DNA of 64,000 bases from Patagioenas fasciata (Eukaryota; Chordata; Aves; Columbiformes; Columbidae): assembly GCF_037038585.1 (NCBI RefSeq), contig NC_092525.1, positions 17,278,867 to 17,342,866 of the forward strand. The letters are read 5' to 3'. Positions 47,942 through 59,789 of this stretch are shown one piece after another; position 1 is the stretch's first letter, and every line of letters begins with the position of its first letter. Below the pieces are notes generated by a model. The model was not told the origin of the DNA and ran no database searches. It saw nothing but the letters and a program-made list of their open reading frames with translations. The position numbers and the translations under genes are program-made.

Positions 47942-48510
47942 CTGGAAAGAGAAACGGGGGGAGTGTTTCAATAGAGGAGCAAAAACAACCCCACAGAAAA
48001 AGAAAAAAAAAAGCAGAGCAGAAAAACCTAAGAGCGTGAATCATCTTAAATTGCCACCAAGGCAAACAAACAAAGCAACCCCAGAAGCACGCAAGGAGTT
48101 TCGCAGCCTTGGACTCCGGGGCAAAGTAGGGAAATAAAAAAGGAAAAAAGAAGAGGGGAAAAAAGTTTTCTTTCAGCCTTTGCAGGTCTGGTGGGATCCT
48201 CCATGCCAGCCAGGGCTTGGAGCGCCGAGGAGGCCTGTGGCTGTGGCCCAGGCACCGTCAGCTCCGGTTTTACCCAAATGACATCTGGAAATTGCGTTTG
48301 GTTCCAGGTTTTGCAGGATAAACGCTGCGTTCTGCAGCTTCACCCCTGCTGACTGTAGAGATGAGTTCTGTTCACCACCAGACGGCCGCAGCACCCGTGG
48401 CCCTCGGGAGATGGTGGCAACTGGTGGCCGAAGGGCTCTGTGAGCGGGTCCCTGTCCCCTGGCAAGGGGGTGACACCGGCGCAGGGCTCGGTGGGCCGGG
48501 TCCCGCTCAC
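47942..48510 (-). other. GADD45A: GADD45A intron 3
   Basis: 569-bp intron. In mammals this intron carries a p53 response element. I see no pair of RRRCWWGYYY half sites here by eye. Confidence 0.85.
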
Positions 48511-48724
48511 CGTGACCAGGACGCAGTGCAGGTCGGCAGGCGGCTCGGGGCCGGTGGCGGGCAGCAGCAGCTGTGCCAGCCGCGCCGGGTTGCTGACCCG
48601 CAGGATGTTGATGTCGTTCTCGCAGCAGAAAGCCTGGATGAGAGTGAAGTGGATCTGCAGGGCCGCGTCTCCCGCCTCCTCCTCGTCGGCCGCCAACAGG
48701 CACAGCACCACGTTATCCGGGTCC
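48511..48724 (-). CDS. GADD45A: GADD45A coding exon 3
   Basis: Minus-strand exon from a CCCGCAG acceptor to GTCACG before donor GTGAGCG. It encodes the core of the L7Ae-like Gadd45 fold, beginning (V)[18 protein letters not shown] and including [20 protein letters not shown]. An acidic run (DEEE) follows CLLAAD, as in the family. The loop before DLHCVLVT is 8 residues shorter than in human, so this exon is 214 bp against 238 bp. Confidence 0.97.
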
Positions 48725-48807
48725 CTGCGGGGACAGCGGCGGTCAACGGCGGGGATGGGGGAGACACCGGGGTGGCGGGGGGGTGGGGGTACCGAGGGGT
48801 CACTCAC

Positions 48808-48909
48808 ACGTTGAGCAGTTTGGCGGCCTCGTAGACACCCAGGGTGAGGCTCCGCTGGCTCAGCGCCTTGCTCAGCACCTCCTCCAGCGCGTCCCCCGCC
48901 TGCTCCATC
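48808..48909 (-). CDS. GADD45A: GADD45A coding exon 2
   Basis: 102-bp minus-strand exon, the same length as in human. It runs from GGCGGCAG to donor GTGAGTG and encodes (R)[19 protein letters not shown] and then [15 protein letters not shown]. Both ends keep frame with neighbouring exons. Confidence 0.97.
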
Positions 48910-49000
48910 CTGCCGCCGGGACAAGCACAGACAGGCCGCTGCCGCCGTCACCGGGGCCCGACACCCCTGCCTGCCCTACCGCCCCGCCCCCGGCCCGTAC

Positions 49001-49044
49001 CTGCCGGCGGTGCGGTGGTCCCCAGGCAGCTCCTCCAGAGTCAT
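49001..49044 (-). CDS. GADD45A: GADD45A coding exon 1, growth arrest and DNA damage protein
   Basis: Start exon of GADD45A, a small acidic nuclear stress protein (157 residues here, 165 in human) that binds PCNA, p21, CDK1 and the kinase MTK1/MEKK4, linking DNA damage and stress to growth arrest, p38/JNK signalling and repair-coupled demethylation (family knowledge). This exon encodes MTLEELPGDHRTAG plus two bases of the next Arg. ATG is at 49044-49042 with A at -3; donor GTACGG follows. Four exons of 44, 102, 214 and 114 coding bases join without frame error. Against human, the first exon is diverged after MTLEE while later exons are nearly identical. GADD45A points towards GNG12, tail to tail, as in human. 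Confidence 0.96.
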
Positions 49045-49175
49045 AGTGCGGCCACGGGCAGGGGAGCTGCCGCTACCGGAACCTCCGCTCGCTCCGCGCC
49101 GCCGCCGCCTCTGCGGCACAAAGGCGCCCCCGCGGGCGTTATCCCCGCCGCGCCCAGCCAACCCGCGTCGGTCTC

Positions 49176-49211
49176 ATTTGCATACACGCCTTCCCATTGG
49201 TTCATGCAAAT
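49176..49211 (-). promoter_or_regulatory. GADD45A: Conserved Oct / CCAAT / Oct cluster of the GADD45A promoter
   Basis: Within 36 bp lie an octamer ATTTGCAT (49176-49183), an inverted CCAAT box (ATTGG, 49196-49200) and a second octamer ATGCAAAT (49204-49211), 130-170 bp upstream of the start codon. In mammals, OCT-1 and CAAT motifs in the proximal GADD45A promoter mediate p53-independent induction, including by BRCA1. A further CCAAT (ATTGG) lies at 49315-49319. Confidence 0.75.
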
Positions 49212-51601
49212 GAGGCCCCTCCCCCTGGCCGCCCGGAGCGGCCGCGCTGCGCCCCGCGCCAGAGCCGCGCTACCGGCCCGGCCGCCACGGGAACCGGCGG
49301 GGCGGCGGCTGCTGATTGGCCCGCGGGAGGGGAGGGAGGGGCGTGGCCTGAGGAGGCGGGGCGGGGGGTGTGGACAGCGCGGGAAACGGTCTTTACCCCG
49401 CGGGAATGGGAACGATCGTGTCCCGTGCGACGGGCAGCGGAGCCAACGCACCGTGTTAAACGTTCGGATTTGCTAGGCCAGGCCCGGGGCCTCGGGGTCC
49501 GTACGGGTGGCTCCGTGCAGGCGGAGGCCTCACTGCCTGAGTCAGCGGCGGGCGGTGCCGGTTTATGGCGGTACCGGGAGCGGGGGCCGAGCCGCGGAGA
49601 GGAGCTGCGGCAGCACCGGCAGCCCCGGTGCGGGTTTGTTCAGGGACCTTCTGCCCGCAGCAGCCACGTGTCTCGCTCAGGCTGTGCAGCCGGTATTCCA
49701 AAGGCCACAAGTTTCTCCTTATATTTACAACGAGTGGCCGTCTTCCCTGCAATGAAATTGTCCGTCTGCCATGCAACCACAAAGACACCACTCTTGCCGT
49801 TCCCCTGCAAGTGAACGCTCGGGAAATAACCTCACCAGCTCTTCAAAACCTCAGCACAAGATATTGTGAAATACCTCGGTACAGGCTGTAGCAGTGGTGA
49901 AAGCAAAACAATATTTTGACGCAGGAGTTTTCGCCAGGAATGCGATAAAGCAATCCTTTGGCCTGACGCTGTGAGTGTTCTGCAGCCACAGCTGCGCTGA
50001 TGTGCCAGGAGTAAATGGGGTGCGGGAGGGACCCGGGGGCTGCAGACAGCGCTAGTTCCTAATTGCACAATGTGGTTTAACCCGCAGCCCTGGGGAGCAC
50101 CCGCAATGCTGGGGACACGAACGTGGGGAGGCTGCCCCTGTGTCACCATCCTTCCAGGAACCGACGGGTTCCTTCTCACAGGCTCCGGCTTTCACGTCTG
50201 TGGTGTCTCCCAGGATGTGGTTTCTGACCCCTGCATGTGCTGTGACATATTTGTTGGGTTTGAATCGGCTCCTTGTACTGCGTGGGGAGGTCAGAAACTG
50301 GGGGAGACGTTTCCACCAGCTCCTTGCCCAGGGTGGGGGTCACCCCAAGCCTTAGAGGACACCCCACTGCCTTTTGTACTTCTTGTGTCATTTTGGTGTT
50401 GGGTCAAAGGAGGGAAATAAGGCAGCAGATTCTTAAAATACATGCAGTGGGTGTAGTAAATGATGTAGTTTCACTCCAGCCTTGCTGGCTGGGAAAGGTA
50501 AGGCAGCCTGTTAAACCCCAAGTTTGGAGGCAGTTTGGCAGCTCCTGCGGTAGCTGGGCTGGCACAGTGTGTGCTGGCGGCTCAGAGCGGCGCCAGGGCT
50601 GCACCACGATTGGGATCGTGCCAGGGTGCAGGTGACAGTGACACCAGCGCTGCAGGACAGTGCCAGCACCCGGGGCTGGCTGGGCAGCACCCGCACCAGC
50701 AGCACCCAGCCCCTTTCCTGGTGTGAGCTCAGCCCGGCTGCATCCCTCTGCGGCCAGCAGCGATCTGGTCTCGCTCTCCAGTTTGTTTTCTGCTGGGCTG
50801 CATTGTAATTTCCCGGTGACTCACCGGCACTGCAGCCTGTGCTAATATTTGCAAGAAATACCTTTCCTGAGCACACCTGAAGCCTGTAATAGTCCAAAGT
50901 CACGGAGTTATCCTGACTGCATGGGCGGTGGGGACGGTGGCGTTTTGGCAAAGCCACCAGCACACAGACCGTGCAGCTCCGGCCCGGGGGCTGACCTGGG
51001 GCACAGCCTGTGCCAAACAGCCTTGCAAGGGCTCCCCCTGCAATTATCCTGCCTTAAATCATACAAATTCACAATACTAAGTGTCCCTGTATTTTTGTGG
51101 TACAACGTTCACTCCCATTTTAAATGTCATTTCAGGAAGCCTAGCAAAGTTTAATCTGGTGCTTTTTTTCCTTTCTGAGGTTTACAGGTTAGATTTATAA
51201 TATTAATACACATGAAACCAATACAATTTAGGAACCCTGACTATAGTGTGCTGCTTTTGAGACGGCTGCTTTATTTGAGGGGAAAAAAGCAAACCACCAC
51301 ATAAACAAAAAGCCCCATAACATCTTAATACACATCAAGGAAAGAATACAAAATTATTTTTAGCCACTCTTAGAGTACTCTGAGAACTGGATTAGTGTTT
51401 TGTACATTTTTGGCTAGTTACATGAATGCATGATTTTTGTAATTAATGTTTCTCTAGGATGAGCGCTTTTGCCAATGGACAGCTCTTTTTTTTTTTTCAC
51501 TCTTATATTTTACTTTCTTTGCCCATTTGTAACATAGCAACAGTCTTTTGGATCAGTTCCAGTGACTTCTGAGTATTGTTTTTAAGATAGCACATCATTA
51601 T

Positions 51602-51713
51602 AGATGAGGTTCTCAGGGACATGGTTTAGAGGTGGACTTGACAGTGTTGGGTTAATGGTTTGACTCAATGATCTCAAAGGTCTTTTCCAACCAAACGGAT
51701 TGTGTGGTTTTGT
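51602..51713 (+). mobile_element. CR1 LINE 3'-end fragment with tail
   Basis: GATGAGGTTCTCAGGGACAT, then GACTCAATGATCTCAAAGGT and a degraded tail. Same subfamily as 37462-37680, and followed by a related flank of about 43 bp. Confidence 0.88.
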
Positions 51714-52163
51714 CATTTACATGTTGAGCAGCAGTCCCAGTCAGACTCTGCGGCATCTCGCCCTCGCTGGCCGCTCCGCAGGGTTTCTGAGTTGGACTCG
51801 GGGTTTCTCCAGGAGCTCCTTGTGCTGCCATCTGGCCCGTCTCAGACTCAGGGAGGATTTCTGCTGCTGGGCTGGGTCAGAGATCACGCTTGCTCAGCTG
51901 CCACGCCAGCAGCCATGGCCGGTGCCAGAACTCTTGCCCAACTCCATCCCCGTGGCTCCCGCACCAGGGCTGCGTCTGGGACCCCCGGTGGTCCCTTGTG
52001 GAGCTTTTGGCAACATGGGCTTTCAGGGTTTGCTTGCACTGGCGTTTTCTTTTGACTCATAAACAGGAGCCGCTGTTTTCCATGGCAGTGTTTGCTGGTG
52101 CAGCTGAGCGATGCAGAGCAGTGTCAATACGGTGCTTGCAGAACCACTTCATTATCCATTCCA

Positions 52164-52376
52164 TATAATCACAGGATGGTTTGTGTTGAAGGGACCTTCC
52201 CAGCTCCCCCAGTGCCACCCCTGCCATGAGCAGGGACATCTTCACCAGCTCAGGTTGCTCAGAGCCCCGTCCAGCCTGGCCTGGGATGTCTCCAGGGATG
52301 GGGCATCCACCACCTCTCTGGCCAACCTGGGACAGGCTCTCACCACCCTCAGGGCAACAATTTCTTCCTCATGTCT
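52164..52376 (-). mobile_element. CR1 LINE 3'-end fragment
   Basis: Common-subfamily copy in reverse orientation, from ATAATCACAGGATGGTTTG to AATTTCTTCCTCATGTC. Confidence 0.93.
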
Positions 52377-54270
52377 GACTACGAGCTCTGAATATGAAAC
52401 CATTTTCCATAGCAGAATATAGACACCAATTAAGCAGCCCCTTGGTTTTGTCGGCCATGGCAAGGAAAGCTTCCAAAAGTTTGCATCTGTTCCCCCGGCC
52501 GGGCTCTCGCTGCCCATTGTCCCGCCGCTGCCACCCTGATGAGATGTGACACGACTTAACGAAGCCCATGGCGTCAGGAGAAAGGGGAGAAAAAAGGCTC
52601 TTTTTGCATCAGGTAGAGGGGTGGCAGATGGCAGGACCACAGCAAAACAGGTGGAAGCATTGTGTGGTGACCCTCCGCATTAAGTGCGGTTAATTTGCTG
52701 GGTCTCTATTAGCAACTACAATCTCCCGGCTTCGCTGCGAGGTCTGGGATTGTCTCTCACAGCCGGTCTGGCTGCACAGCCCCATCTGGGACTGGCCGCA
52801 GAGCTAATTCTGTCTCGAAGGCAACTGAACAGCAGCTGAAGTCTCTTTCCTCCGTCCTCAGCTGCAGCAGCTCCCTGATCCGTGCTGGTGACGGTGGCCA
52901 GCGATGCTCTAAAACTGCATTTTTCCTGCGGATTTCCCAGCTGGGGGCAATTTTCCTCCCCTCCCTTTGCCCAGAGAAGCAGCGAAGGTGCCCGGGGGGC
53001 ACCGGGGTCCCTCCAGTTTGCAGCGAGGAGCAGGCGGCTGCGCTGGGGACGCCCCTCAGCTGCGTCCCGGGGAGCCGGGATGGAGTCGGACCCACAGTTG
53101 TTCCTCCCAGCTGGCAGCTGCTGCTAAACCTTCTTTTCATTGCCTGCCAAAAAAGCGTCTGGGGTGTTTTTTCCCCCCTGCTTTGCCCTTTAATCCTGAC
53201 TTTCATAATTCGCTGGGCTGATGCCTGCAATCCCCTCTGCGTTCAGCATCACAGAGATGGGGGCTGTGTTGGGTTGGGAGGGTTGGCTTGTCCCCCTGTC
53301 CTGGCAGACCCCCAGCCCCAAATGTCACCTGGGGCCATGGGTTTTACCTGCTTGGTGGTCCAAGCCAGCTTGGAGACCGTTGGGTTAATTTAGGAACTGC
53401 CCTCTTGGGTCCTACCTGTGGTGCAGGACGATGTTCTCGGCCAGTGTTTCCTGCACCTAAGAGCACCAAGTTGTTTATTTTTAGTTTATGGGAACGAGAC
53501 TAAGCACCAAATGGTGTCAGTAAGAGGTGACTAAGCCCCATCCCTGCCAAGTCCCGTCCCAGGTGCTGCAGGGGGGCTGCCCCAGGCCCTGTGTCCCAGC
53601 CACAGTCACCACTCTGCACCACAGTGCCAGGGGCCTTCCAGCTCCCTTTCCCTTGCTCTGTGCTGTCCCCACGCTCGTGTGGCCCCGTCCCCATCCGCTC
53701 CCTCGGTCCCCTGCCTTTCTGCTGTCCCACCTGGGACCTTTTGCTGCCCTCCCAGCTGCCCCATTGCTGTGCAAAGGTCCCGGCTCTGGCGCTTTGCTCG
53801 GCGTTGCAGAACCAGCAATGCTCGTGTGGAGGGGTCGCACGTTCTGGGTGAGCGTGTTCGCTCCCCATGCATTTCAGCTGGATAACAGCGATGGCCTCTG
53901 CGAAGCAAACACCAGCTTGCACATTCCCGGGGTGGCCTCTGCTCCAGCAGTCCCTGCATTTTCCCAGCGGCACCCAGTCCTGTATTTATATATAAAAATA
54001 ATACTTTAGAAGTATGGCACGATTATGTTATGACCATTCCCTATGGTATGACTATATACAGGTAAGAGCAGTTTTCATTGAAAATATGTAAATAGTTGTT
54101 CAAGGTGCTTATGTTTGCCTTCTGTTTGTAGTCAGACAGTGGGGACCCCAGCACCGCCTGGCCTCGCTGTTTGCAGCACCCACACTGATGGGCAGCGGGT
54201 CCTGGATTTTGTGTAAACCCAGGCGGTTCCCCCCAGATGGGCACAGACTTTTGACCGGGGCCTGTTGCAA

Positions 54271-54532
54271 CAGGACAAGGATTGATGGTTTAAAATTAAA
54301 GGAGGGAGATTCAGGCTGGACATGAGGAAGAAATTGTTGCCCTGAGGGTGGTGAGAGCCTGTCCCAGGTTGGCCAGAGAGGTGGTGGATGAACCATCCCT
54401 GGAGACATCCCAGGCCAGGCTGGACGGGGCTCTGAGCAACCTGAGCTGGTGAAGATGTCCCTGCTCATGGCAGGGGTGGCACTGGGGGAGCTGAGAAGGT
54501 CCCTTCAACACAAACTACTGTGTGGCTCTGTG
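54271..54532 (+). mobile_element. CR1 LINE 3'-end fragment
   Basis: Common-subfamily copy, from CAGGACAAGGATTGATGG to CAAACTACTGTGTGGCTCTG. Confidence 0.93.
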
Positions 54533-55704
54533 AAAGGTGGGTGGCTGTACCTCGAATGTGGGCACAGTGGCTCTGAAGCCACCTTTGCAGTGGGGTGAAG
54601 TAAAAGACAAAAAATGATTTTCCCTCTTTTCTTTGAAGGAGTTTCTCCATCCCCAATGGAAACAGAAGCAGGGTTCAGCTGGAGCCAGCCCTGCTGGTGT
54701 TGGTGTCACTGTGGCCAGACCCCAGAAGCGTGGCCTTGGCTGGGTTTGCCCCGGTGTGGCACCAGGCCAGCGGGTGTCCCAGCCACCGGGTCACGGAGTC
54801 CAGCTCAGTGACACTTTGCAGGCGGCACAGAGCAGGGACGGGACTTCCCCAGAGACATTGTCCTTTCCTGGGGGATACGGTGAGCAGCCTGGCCCAGCAA
54901 ACCGTTGTACCTCCATCTTTCATCAGCTGAGGTGGAACACTTGAGGGAGGACAGCGACGAAGGGACAAACAATGGCTGTGCCCCCAGTATCCCATCCACG
55001 TGCACGGAAGCAGAAAAATGGGGGTGCAGGACACCCCGTTGAGGATGGCGCTGTCTTGCTGCTCTCTGCACCGCGGGATCCTGGCCTGTGGGGTGCAGGG
55101 ATCCTGGACGTGTTTATCTGACCCCGGTTTGCTGGTGCTCAGCACATTCCTGCTGTGCTCCATGGCACGAGAAAAAAGAAGCACTTTTGGTTGGTGCTGC
55201 AAACAGCCTGTGCGGGGCTGGGACAGGGTGCAGGCGCTGGGGAAAACTACGAAAGCTGGGGTGGTACTGCCGGCTGTGCCCCTTGAGCTGGGGTGGCTTA
55301 TTCACCTGGGCCTCAATTTTTCCTGCAGAGAGGCCCAAGGATTTCTGGACAGTGGGAACCCTGCAAATGGGGAACACAAGTGGGAGCCCTGGGGGTGCTT
55401 CACCCTGGGTAGGTGATTGAATGTGTTTTCCCTCCTCAGCTGTGCTGCCTCAGCAAGTCCCTGCCCCACAGCCAGCTGCAGGGAGTTCAGGCTCAAGCAG
55501 ACCCTGGTACCCATTATTCAGGGCAGCAGAAACCGGTGCTGCTCTGTGAAGCTTTAAAGGAACTAGAGAGGGCTGTTGCTGCTCCTGATAGTTATTTTCC
55601 CTCTGCCCATGTCTGCCTGCTGCTGTTTCTCACCCTCGGTGCACCCCTGCTCTCTAGACAAGGAGGGGATTTTTCCCACTGTGTTGCTCCTCTGACTTCC
55701 TCAC

Positions 55705-55926
55705 TTCAGGCTGGACATGAGGAAGAAATTGTCACACCTCAGGGTGGTGAGAGCCTGGCCCAGGTTCCGAGAGAGGTGGTGGATGAACCATTCCTGGACA
55801 TATTGCAGGCCAGGCTGGACGGGGCTCTGAGCAACCTGAGCTGGTGAAGATGTCCCTGCTCATGGCAGGGGTGGCACTGGGGGAGCTGGGAAGGGCCCTT
55901 CAACACAAACCATCCTGTGATTCATG
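55705..55926 (+). mobile_element. CR1 LINE 3'-end fragment
   Basis: Common-subfamily copy, from TTCAGGCTGGACATGAGG to CATCCTGTGATTCATGG. Confidence 0.92.
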
Positions 55927-57136
55927 GATGCCCCCACAAGCCACATCTGTGCCAGCAAACCAGTGGCCTGGGCAGCGGTGACACAGGCTGGGGACACGCA
56001 AGAGTGCTGGGTGCTTGCGTGAGCCACAGCCCGGGCAGCACCGGGCGAAGTCCGGGAGCCGGGACACCCCCTCACCACCTGCAGCGCTGCTCTCCAGATA
56101 AACCCGCAGTAAAAGGCCAAAACAGACTTTGTCCTGTTTAATATAATAGCTGCGTGGAATTGTAAAACAACCCATGAGTAGCATTTGCACGAGTAAACGC
56201 TGTCCTGCCCTGCACGCGTTCTCCTGAGGACACCGGCCTTGTGTGCCACTGCTGCTGCTCCGGCATCACCCGCTGCCCCATCCTGCCTCCCGTGGGACAG
56301 TTCCCGTTTGCTGAGCGCTTGGTTTGTCCTGTGCCTCCTGGAATGCCCCAGTGTGAGCAGCGTTGGGGCTGAAGCCCCCAAAACAACCACTGGTGCTGTG
56401 CGGGTATGCACATGGGAACCGTGACCGTGTTTTGTTCACCTGTGTCGTTACAGTCGTCTCTGTGGTGAGTAGCGGGTAGGTCATGTGGGGACAGGATCGG
56501 AGTTTATGTTAATTTCATGGGTTTTTTGTCTTATATAAAACACTGCATGGGGAGACCGTTTAAAGTAAAGAGGGAAGTCACCTTGAAGTGAAGAGCTGAG
56601 TTTGATGGTCGTTTCAGTAACTGTTGCAGTAGATATAAATGAAACCATCTGAAAGCATATTTTAAAACATATATAATGGTCAGAAATATAGGAATCTTGT
56701 TTTCAAGGACACTGGCAAAGTGTTCAAGGACAGTTGTGACCTGCACTGGCAGGAGCCCCTTTGCCCACCCCGGTGCACAGACCTTCATGCTGTGACAGTG
56801 CCCAGCACCTTGCAGGCAAAGTCCTTCTGCCAGTGGTCCTGCCATGCTCTTTGCCAAAATGCTGCTCAGGTGATTAATAGTGCCTGTGGCTGCCAATTAG
56901 CTGATTGGCACGGTCTCCACATCCCAGTTCTTCCAGCAGCAGTGCTTGGGGGGTGGCAGTGGTTGCTGGCAGCATCACCCTGCAGCCCCCCAAAAACAGG
57001 AGCAAACCCCACGTTTGGGAAAAATAAAGCAGGTGTTTCCTTGGAGAAGCGGAGAGCTGAGCTGCCTGCAAACCCCTGCCTGCGCCTGCCGGTCCCTGCG
57101 CGGACACGGACGCGGGTGGAGGCGGCGCCGTCTCCG

Positions 57137-57154
57137 CAGCGCCCCCTGGCGGCC
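57137..57154 (-). promoter_or_regulatory. Candidate CTCF-binding motif (reverse), near consensus
   Basis: On the minus strand it reads GGCCGCCAGGGGGCGCTG, practically the optimal CTCF core. It lies in a small CpG-rich patch (57095-57175). Motif evidence only. Confidence 0.6.
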
Positions 57155-57248
57155 TCTGCGCTGCCCGCCCTGAGGGATCCTGATGGAGCCTAAACCAGGG
57201 AATTTCGGGCACTTTGCACCGCTGCAAAAAATGCTTGGGTTTTGTGTG

Positions 57249-57300
57249 TTGTTTTTTTTGTTGTTGTTGTTGTTGTTGCTTGGTGGTGGTTGTTGTTTTT
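57249..57300. repeat. (GTT)n microsatellite
   Basis: T run, then about six GTT units, then imperfect GGTGGTTGTTG sequence. Confidence 0.9.
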
Positions 57301-59574
57301 CTGGTTTTTTTTGATTTTTTTAAGAAGTAATTTTGCTATAGGAAAAAAAATACCTGAGGTGCAACATGTTGGCAGGCTGGGAGCTACTGGCTGGCCAGGG
57401 AGGGACTCGGGCTGCAAAACCAGGGGAAAAGAAAAGGTGAGAAACCTTCTTGTGCAGGGGAGTGGGGACATCCCTCCTGCTGGCATCACCCCACCAAACC
57501 TGTGCCCCAGCACAGCTGCAGCCCTGGGGGGGATGCAGGGCCCCAGGGCCTCTCTGCCCCCCAGCACAGAAGCTCGTTAGGGGAAATTAGAGGGGATGAA
57601 ACAAGCAGAAAAATGCAGCCACACGTGTTCCAGGGCATCTGCCATGAGCTGGTTCTGGGTTGGCCTCCTGGAGCAGCAGTGTCCTGTGGGGCAGGAGCAG
57701 CACTGGGGGCTTCCTGGGTCACTGGGGACACTTGCTCCCCAATGCAACGGGGACAGGGACCTGCCCTCGCTTCCTGCACAGGTGATGGGGGACACGAGGA
57801 CCTGTCCCCGCCGGTCCTGGATGGGAAGGGGCGGCTGTTTCCCAGCTGTGGGCAGTGATGAGCGCTCAGAGAGCAGCAGGGGTGGCTTGGGATGCTCTCC
57901 CCCCGACAGAGCGCTTGCAAACAGGGCAGCTGCAGCATGATGGCAAATTAGCAATTGCTAATCAAGCATAAGTGTCACTGACATTGCAGAACTCAGTTAA
58001 CTGGGATGTGAGAAGATGCAGGATGTGAGGAAATTGGCTTTTTTGGGGGTGGTGGGGGTAAACTCCTTGAGCAACTCTCCCTATGGGGCCAGGTCAAGCC
58101 CATCCTTGTACTATCGCCTCCATCCAGGGCCTGTAATGAAAACATTGAATGACCCCAACTCATGACCTGGTCTCAGGGAAGGGGACATGCAGCATCCCTG
58201 CCATGTCACAGCCCAGGAAAGGGACAGGGCAGAGCGCCTGGAGCAGCACCTTGCAGGCCAACCCTCTAACAAAAACTTACAACAAAGGTAATTCTTATTT
58301 TTTAATTCAGTTCTGCACAGCCATTTAAAATATGCTTTTTTTTTTTTTTTTAACGAATGGTGCAAAGGGTTTATTTTTTTTAAGAATATACACTTCTAAG
58401 GAAATCATCTATTGCTGCTCTAGGTCCCAGCACTGGAAGATTCCCCTGTCCTGAAGCAGTCTGGCAGATCAGCCCCATTCTGCAGGGGCTGGGAGAGCCA
58501 GGTCTGCTTGCACAGGCCAGTCCGGAGTGGTACCAGCAAGCTGTGCCAGTTTTATTTTCATTTATTATGGGAGTTGCCAGCACTTTTTAATTAACTTGAG
58601 GATTTTCGCCTCTTTTTCTGCTCAGGATCGGTCTCTAGGTAGGAAGCAGTTTTCTCAGGCTGCTGTGCAGTTACTTGTGTAATGATTATCCCACTCACGA
58701 ACGTTCAAGTAAAGTGATTTCTAGCGTTGGTGTTAGTGTTTGCACTGTGCAGCTCTCTCCTCCTTTGCAGCTGGGCTGGGAGCTGGGCAAAAACTGAGTT
58801 TTCACAATTTTTCATTTGTTTTTGGGCCAAGAAGAGCTGCTCTGATGGAACACCATGTCCCTGCAGTGGGGGCACCCCAGGGCTGTGGGAGGTGACTTCA
58901 GGGTGGCAGCTTGGGCTGTGGCTTCTCATTTTCTGTGGATATGGTGTTTTGGGTCTGGCCCTTTCTGAGTCCCAGCCGGTCCCAGGATGCAGGGACACCG
59001 GGGGAGCTGTTGACACAGGGTGACTGCAGGACGGCATCTCAGGGATGAAGAGGATGCTCAGGAGATGAGACAGGGGCTTGGGTTGGCACTGCTGGAAGAG
59101 GGAGAGCTGTGAACAAAAGGGCTCCTCTGAAGATGGAAAAGAAAGAGATTTTCTTTAGGGAATGGGTTGCAGGACTGTGGGAGGATCCCTGCCTGCAGGA
59201 GCTCGGCAGCAGCTGCTGGCACCGAGTGGTGCCGTTCCCCACGTAGCCACCCGTGTTGCAGGCAGTATGGTAAATAACACTTTGTTCTTGGGTTCTTTCA
59301 TCCGAGGCGCTCAGAGCGATGCACGGGCAGCACTTGCTGTGTGCACCGTGCCCACGGATAACGCAAACCCCATTTTTCCTCCGTTTGCACAGGCGGGTGC
59401 GGCGGGGATGGGGATGTGCTCGGTGCAGCCAGGTCCATGCTGCTTGGGAAGGGCTGGTGGCTCGAGCAAGCGAGGTGGCTCCACAGCCCTTTTGTCACCA
59501 AAGTCTGGCTCCTCGCTGCAGGCTGCACAAACTGTCGCCATTTTTGGTACATACTTTTTTATGCTTTTTCAGAC

Positions 59575-59632
59575 AGGTCTTGGTCTGATTCTTGGTCTTG
59601 GTCTGATTCTTGGTCTTGGTCTGATTCTTCCT
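59575..59632. repeat. 18-bp minisatellite, about three units
   Basis: Unit TTGGTCTGATTCTTGGTC, nearly perfect, so probably young or recently homogenised. Open in frame but with no sign of being coding. Confidence 0.92.
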
Positions 59633-59789
59633 GCAGTCCTCCCAAGCTGAGCTTTAGTGATGTTTGTGGTTATGGGAGCTGTGTCATGGCATGTTGTCCC
59701 CTCTGTGCTGGAGACCTGCAGCCCCATCATCAGAGCAGGCAGTGATGGAGAACTAGACCCCCAACCCTCTGCTTGCTCCTGCCGCAAAT

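Larger units (their letters stand above)
48480..49640. promoter_or_regulatory. GADD45A: GADD45A CpG island
   Basis: Strongly GC- and CpG-rich region covering GADD45A exons 1-3 and several hundred bases upstream of the start codon, with GC boxes. It marks the GADD45A promoter. Confidence 0.75.

Noticed and set aside
48844-49476. Plus-strand open frame of 210 codons over GADD45A
   Set aside because: It is antisense to GADD45A exons and the promoter; the length comes from CpG-island composition.
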